Below are positions 5,493-6,541 of a stretch of DNA of 6,541 bases, one piece after another; positions within the stretch are counted from its first letter, which is position 1, and each line of letters begins with the position of its first letter. A program made the translations under genes and the position numbers. The DNA comes from Neisseriaceae bacterium (GTDB lineage Bacteria > Pseudomonadota > Gammaproteobacteria > Burkholderiales > Neisseriaceae): positions 1 to 6,541 of the forward strand of contig JASLDB010000313.1 in NCBI GenBank assembly GCA_030151665.1, given 5' to 3'. A model generated the notes under the pieces. The model had not been told where the DNA came from, did no database searches, and saw only the letters and a list, made by a program, of their open reading frames with translations.

Positions 5493-6541
5493 ATGCGAAA
5501 GCTTTTTTTGTTGCCATTGATGATACTTGGCATGGTATCGGCTTTTTACTTACCCGTATTACCACATTTTTATTGGCAATATGGTTTAGGCTTGGCGTTG
5601 CTATTGTTATTGGCTTTTGTGTACAGACCCAATCGTGTGTGTTTGGGGTTGTTAGCGATATTATTGGGAATGCTTTATTCACTTTGGCGTTTGGACATGG
5701 CATTGGCTGCACAAGTGCCTATTACTCAGCAAGATAGAAGTACTTGGCAGATTCAGGTGCTGGAGGTATCGCCCAGTTTTGAAGATGAACAAGGCAAAAC
5801 AAAATTAGAAGCACGTGTTTGGTTGGATGGTGCTAATCCACAGGATGACAAACCGCATTACGCTAAAATAGTATTCTATGATTACCAAGCCAGATCATGG
5901 CCAATAGGCAGTATTTGGCAAGTTAATAGTCGCTTAAAAGCACCAATTTCATTGAGTAATCCGCATGGATCGAATATGGAGGCGTGGGCATTGAACCAAG
6001 GTGTACAAGGCACGGGGAATTTGGGTAAGCAGCGAGTAGCAAGTTCTATTCATGTTCGCTGTGTGGTGTGTTGGATTAATCAAAAACGATTGTCGATTTA
6101 TCAATCTTGGCAACAACAAGACTTGCCTGCTGCTGGCTTGGGTTTGATGGCGGCATTAACCTTGGGTTTTCAAAGTGCTTTGCCTGCCGAATCTTGGCCT
6201 GCATTTCGGGATTTGGGTATTGTGCATTTGGTTAGTATATCGGGTTTGCATGTGACCATGGTTGCGGCGGTCATGACAGCTTGGATACGCTTGATTTTGT
6301 CTTGGTTTTCACATCGTATGCTAAGGCCGCATATATGGGCGATGTTGGTTGGGGTGTTGTGTGCCAGCCTTTATGCTGGTTTGGCAGGTTTTTCTGTACC
6401 AACGCAACGCAGTCTGGGTATGCTGTGGTTTGCTTGGTTTATTTTGTATCGGCGAGATTCTGTGGGTTGGTGGTCGGCTTGGTGTTGGGCGCTGTTGGCT
6501 GTTTTACTGTGGCAACCCATGGCAGTATTGGGATTGGGTAC
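5493..6541 (+). CDS. comEC: ComEC/Rec2 DNA internalization channel (partial, 3' end outside window)
   Basis: The frame is open from the ATG at 5493 to the window edge (349 codons), with no stop. Full ComEC proteins in Proteobacteria are usually 650-800 residues, so about half is present. The N-terminus has three predicted membrane segments (about 4-20, 29-44 and 49-64). A soluble OB-like domain (about 75-180) contains NPHGSNMEAWALNQG (156-170), the counterpart of the family's NPGGFDYERWL...G element. The competence domain then begins: HLVSISGLHV (245-254) is the family signature, and AGFSVPTQRSLGM (298-310) the next conserved segment. ComEC forms the inner-membrane pore that imports single-stranded DNA during transformation. 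AGGG precedes the start. The gene follows the radA terminator and so has its own promoter or depends on read-through; no strong promoter is visible. An overlapping frame open from 5432 to 5737 has no homology signal. Confidence 0.95.
   Translation, partial: MRKLFLLPLMILGMVSAFYLPVLPHFYWQYGLGLALLLLLAFVYRPNRVCLGLLAILLGMLYSLWRLDMALAAQVPITQQDRSTWQIQVLEVSPSFEDEQGKTKLEARVWLDGANPQDDKPHYAKIVFYDYQARSWPIGSIWQVNSRLKAPISLSNPHGSNMEAWALNQGVQGTGNLGKQRVASSIHVRCVVCWINQKRLSIYQSWQQQDLPAAGLGLMAALTLGFQSALPAESWPAFRDLGIVHLVSISGLHVTMVAAVMTAWIRLILSWFSHRMLRPHIWAMLVGVLCASLYAGLAGFSVPTQRSLGMLWFAWFILYRRDSVGWWSAWCWALLAVLLWQPMAVLGLG

Noticed and set aside
5432..5737. A + strand open frame of about 101 codons overlapping the start of comEC
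   Set aside because: The ComEC frame from 5493 has family motifs and a ribosome binding site and stays open to the window edge. This frame crosses the terminator hairpin, lacks homology signal and reads as a shadow.
663..5777. GCCCAGT recurs (663, 975, 1941, 5771, and reverse at 1608), with ACCCAGT at 1224 and 2306, as a possible uptake word
   Set aside because: Most copies encode Leu-Pro-Ser or Pro-Ser with the favoured CCC and AGT codons, flanks are not conserved, and none sits in a terminator. Codon bias explains it better, though a genome-wide count would settle it.

Overview
The gene content suggests a member of the Neisseriaceae or a close betaproteobacterial relative with moderate-to-low GC. 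Four things point there. A PilX_N-domain minor pilin is followed directly by a pilin whose C-terminal half resembles neisserial PilX, matching the end of the neisserial pilHIJKX cluster. The window also carries HpnD/HpnE squalene-synthesis proteins, a YciK-like short-chain dehydrogenase, RadA and ComEC. The assignment comes from remembered protein families and gene order, not a search. The canonical neisserial DNA uptake word was not found by eye.

Layout. Every gene lies on the + strand, in three transcriptional blocks separated by two good intrinsic terminators. Block 1 (about 1-1134) is the 3' end of a minor pilin operon: a probable PilW/PilJ tail, a PilX_N-type minor pilin (PilK in Neisseria naming) and a PilX-like minor pilin, then a terminator at 1100-1134. 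Block 2 (about 1088-5466) is a tightly overlapped operon: hpnD, hpnE, a YciK-like SDR and radA, closed by a terminator at 5430-5466. Block 3 begins at 5493 with comEC, which continues past the window end. Only about 75 and 89 bases separate the blocks, and no stretch over 300 bases lacks a gene.

How the genes fit together. The minor pilins prime and decorate type IV pili. ComEC is the inner-membrane DNA channel of natural transformation. RadA drives branch migration during recombination. Most of the window can therefore be read as a DNA uptake and recombination neighbourhood, with a two-gene squalene-synthesis module (presqualene diphosphate synthase plus hydroxysqualene dehydroxylase) inserted in the radA operon. 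The middle enzyme of that route, HpnC, is not in the window.

Most unusual points: (i) a perfect 18-bp tandem duplication in the PilX-like gene encodes a Lys/Asp-rich loop, probably at a beta-hairpin turn; (ii) the SDR has lost the catalytic Tyr (Phe) and the Ser (Glu at the aligned position) but keeps the Lys, the Asn and the cofactor motif; (iii) a plausible extended -10 promoter for hpnD lies inside the terminator hairpin of the pilin operon.
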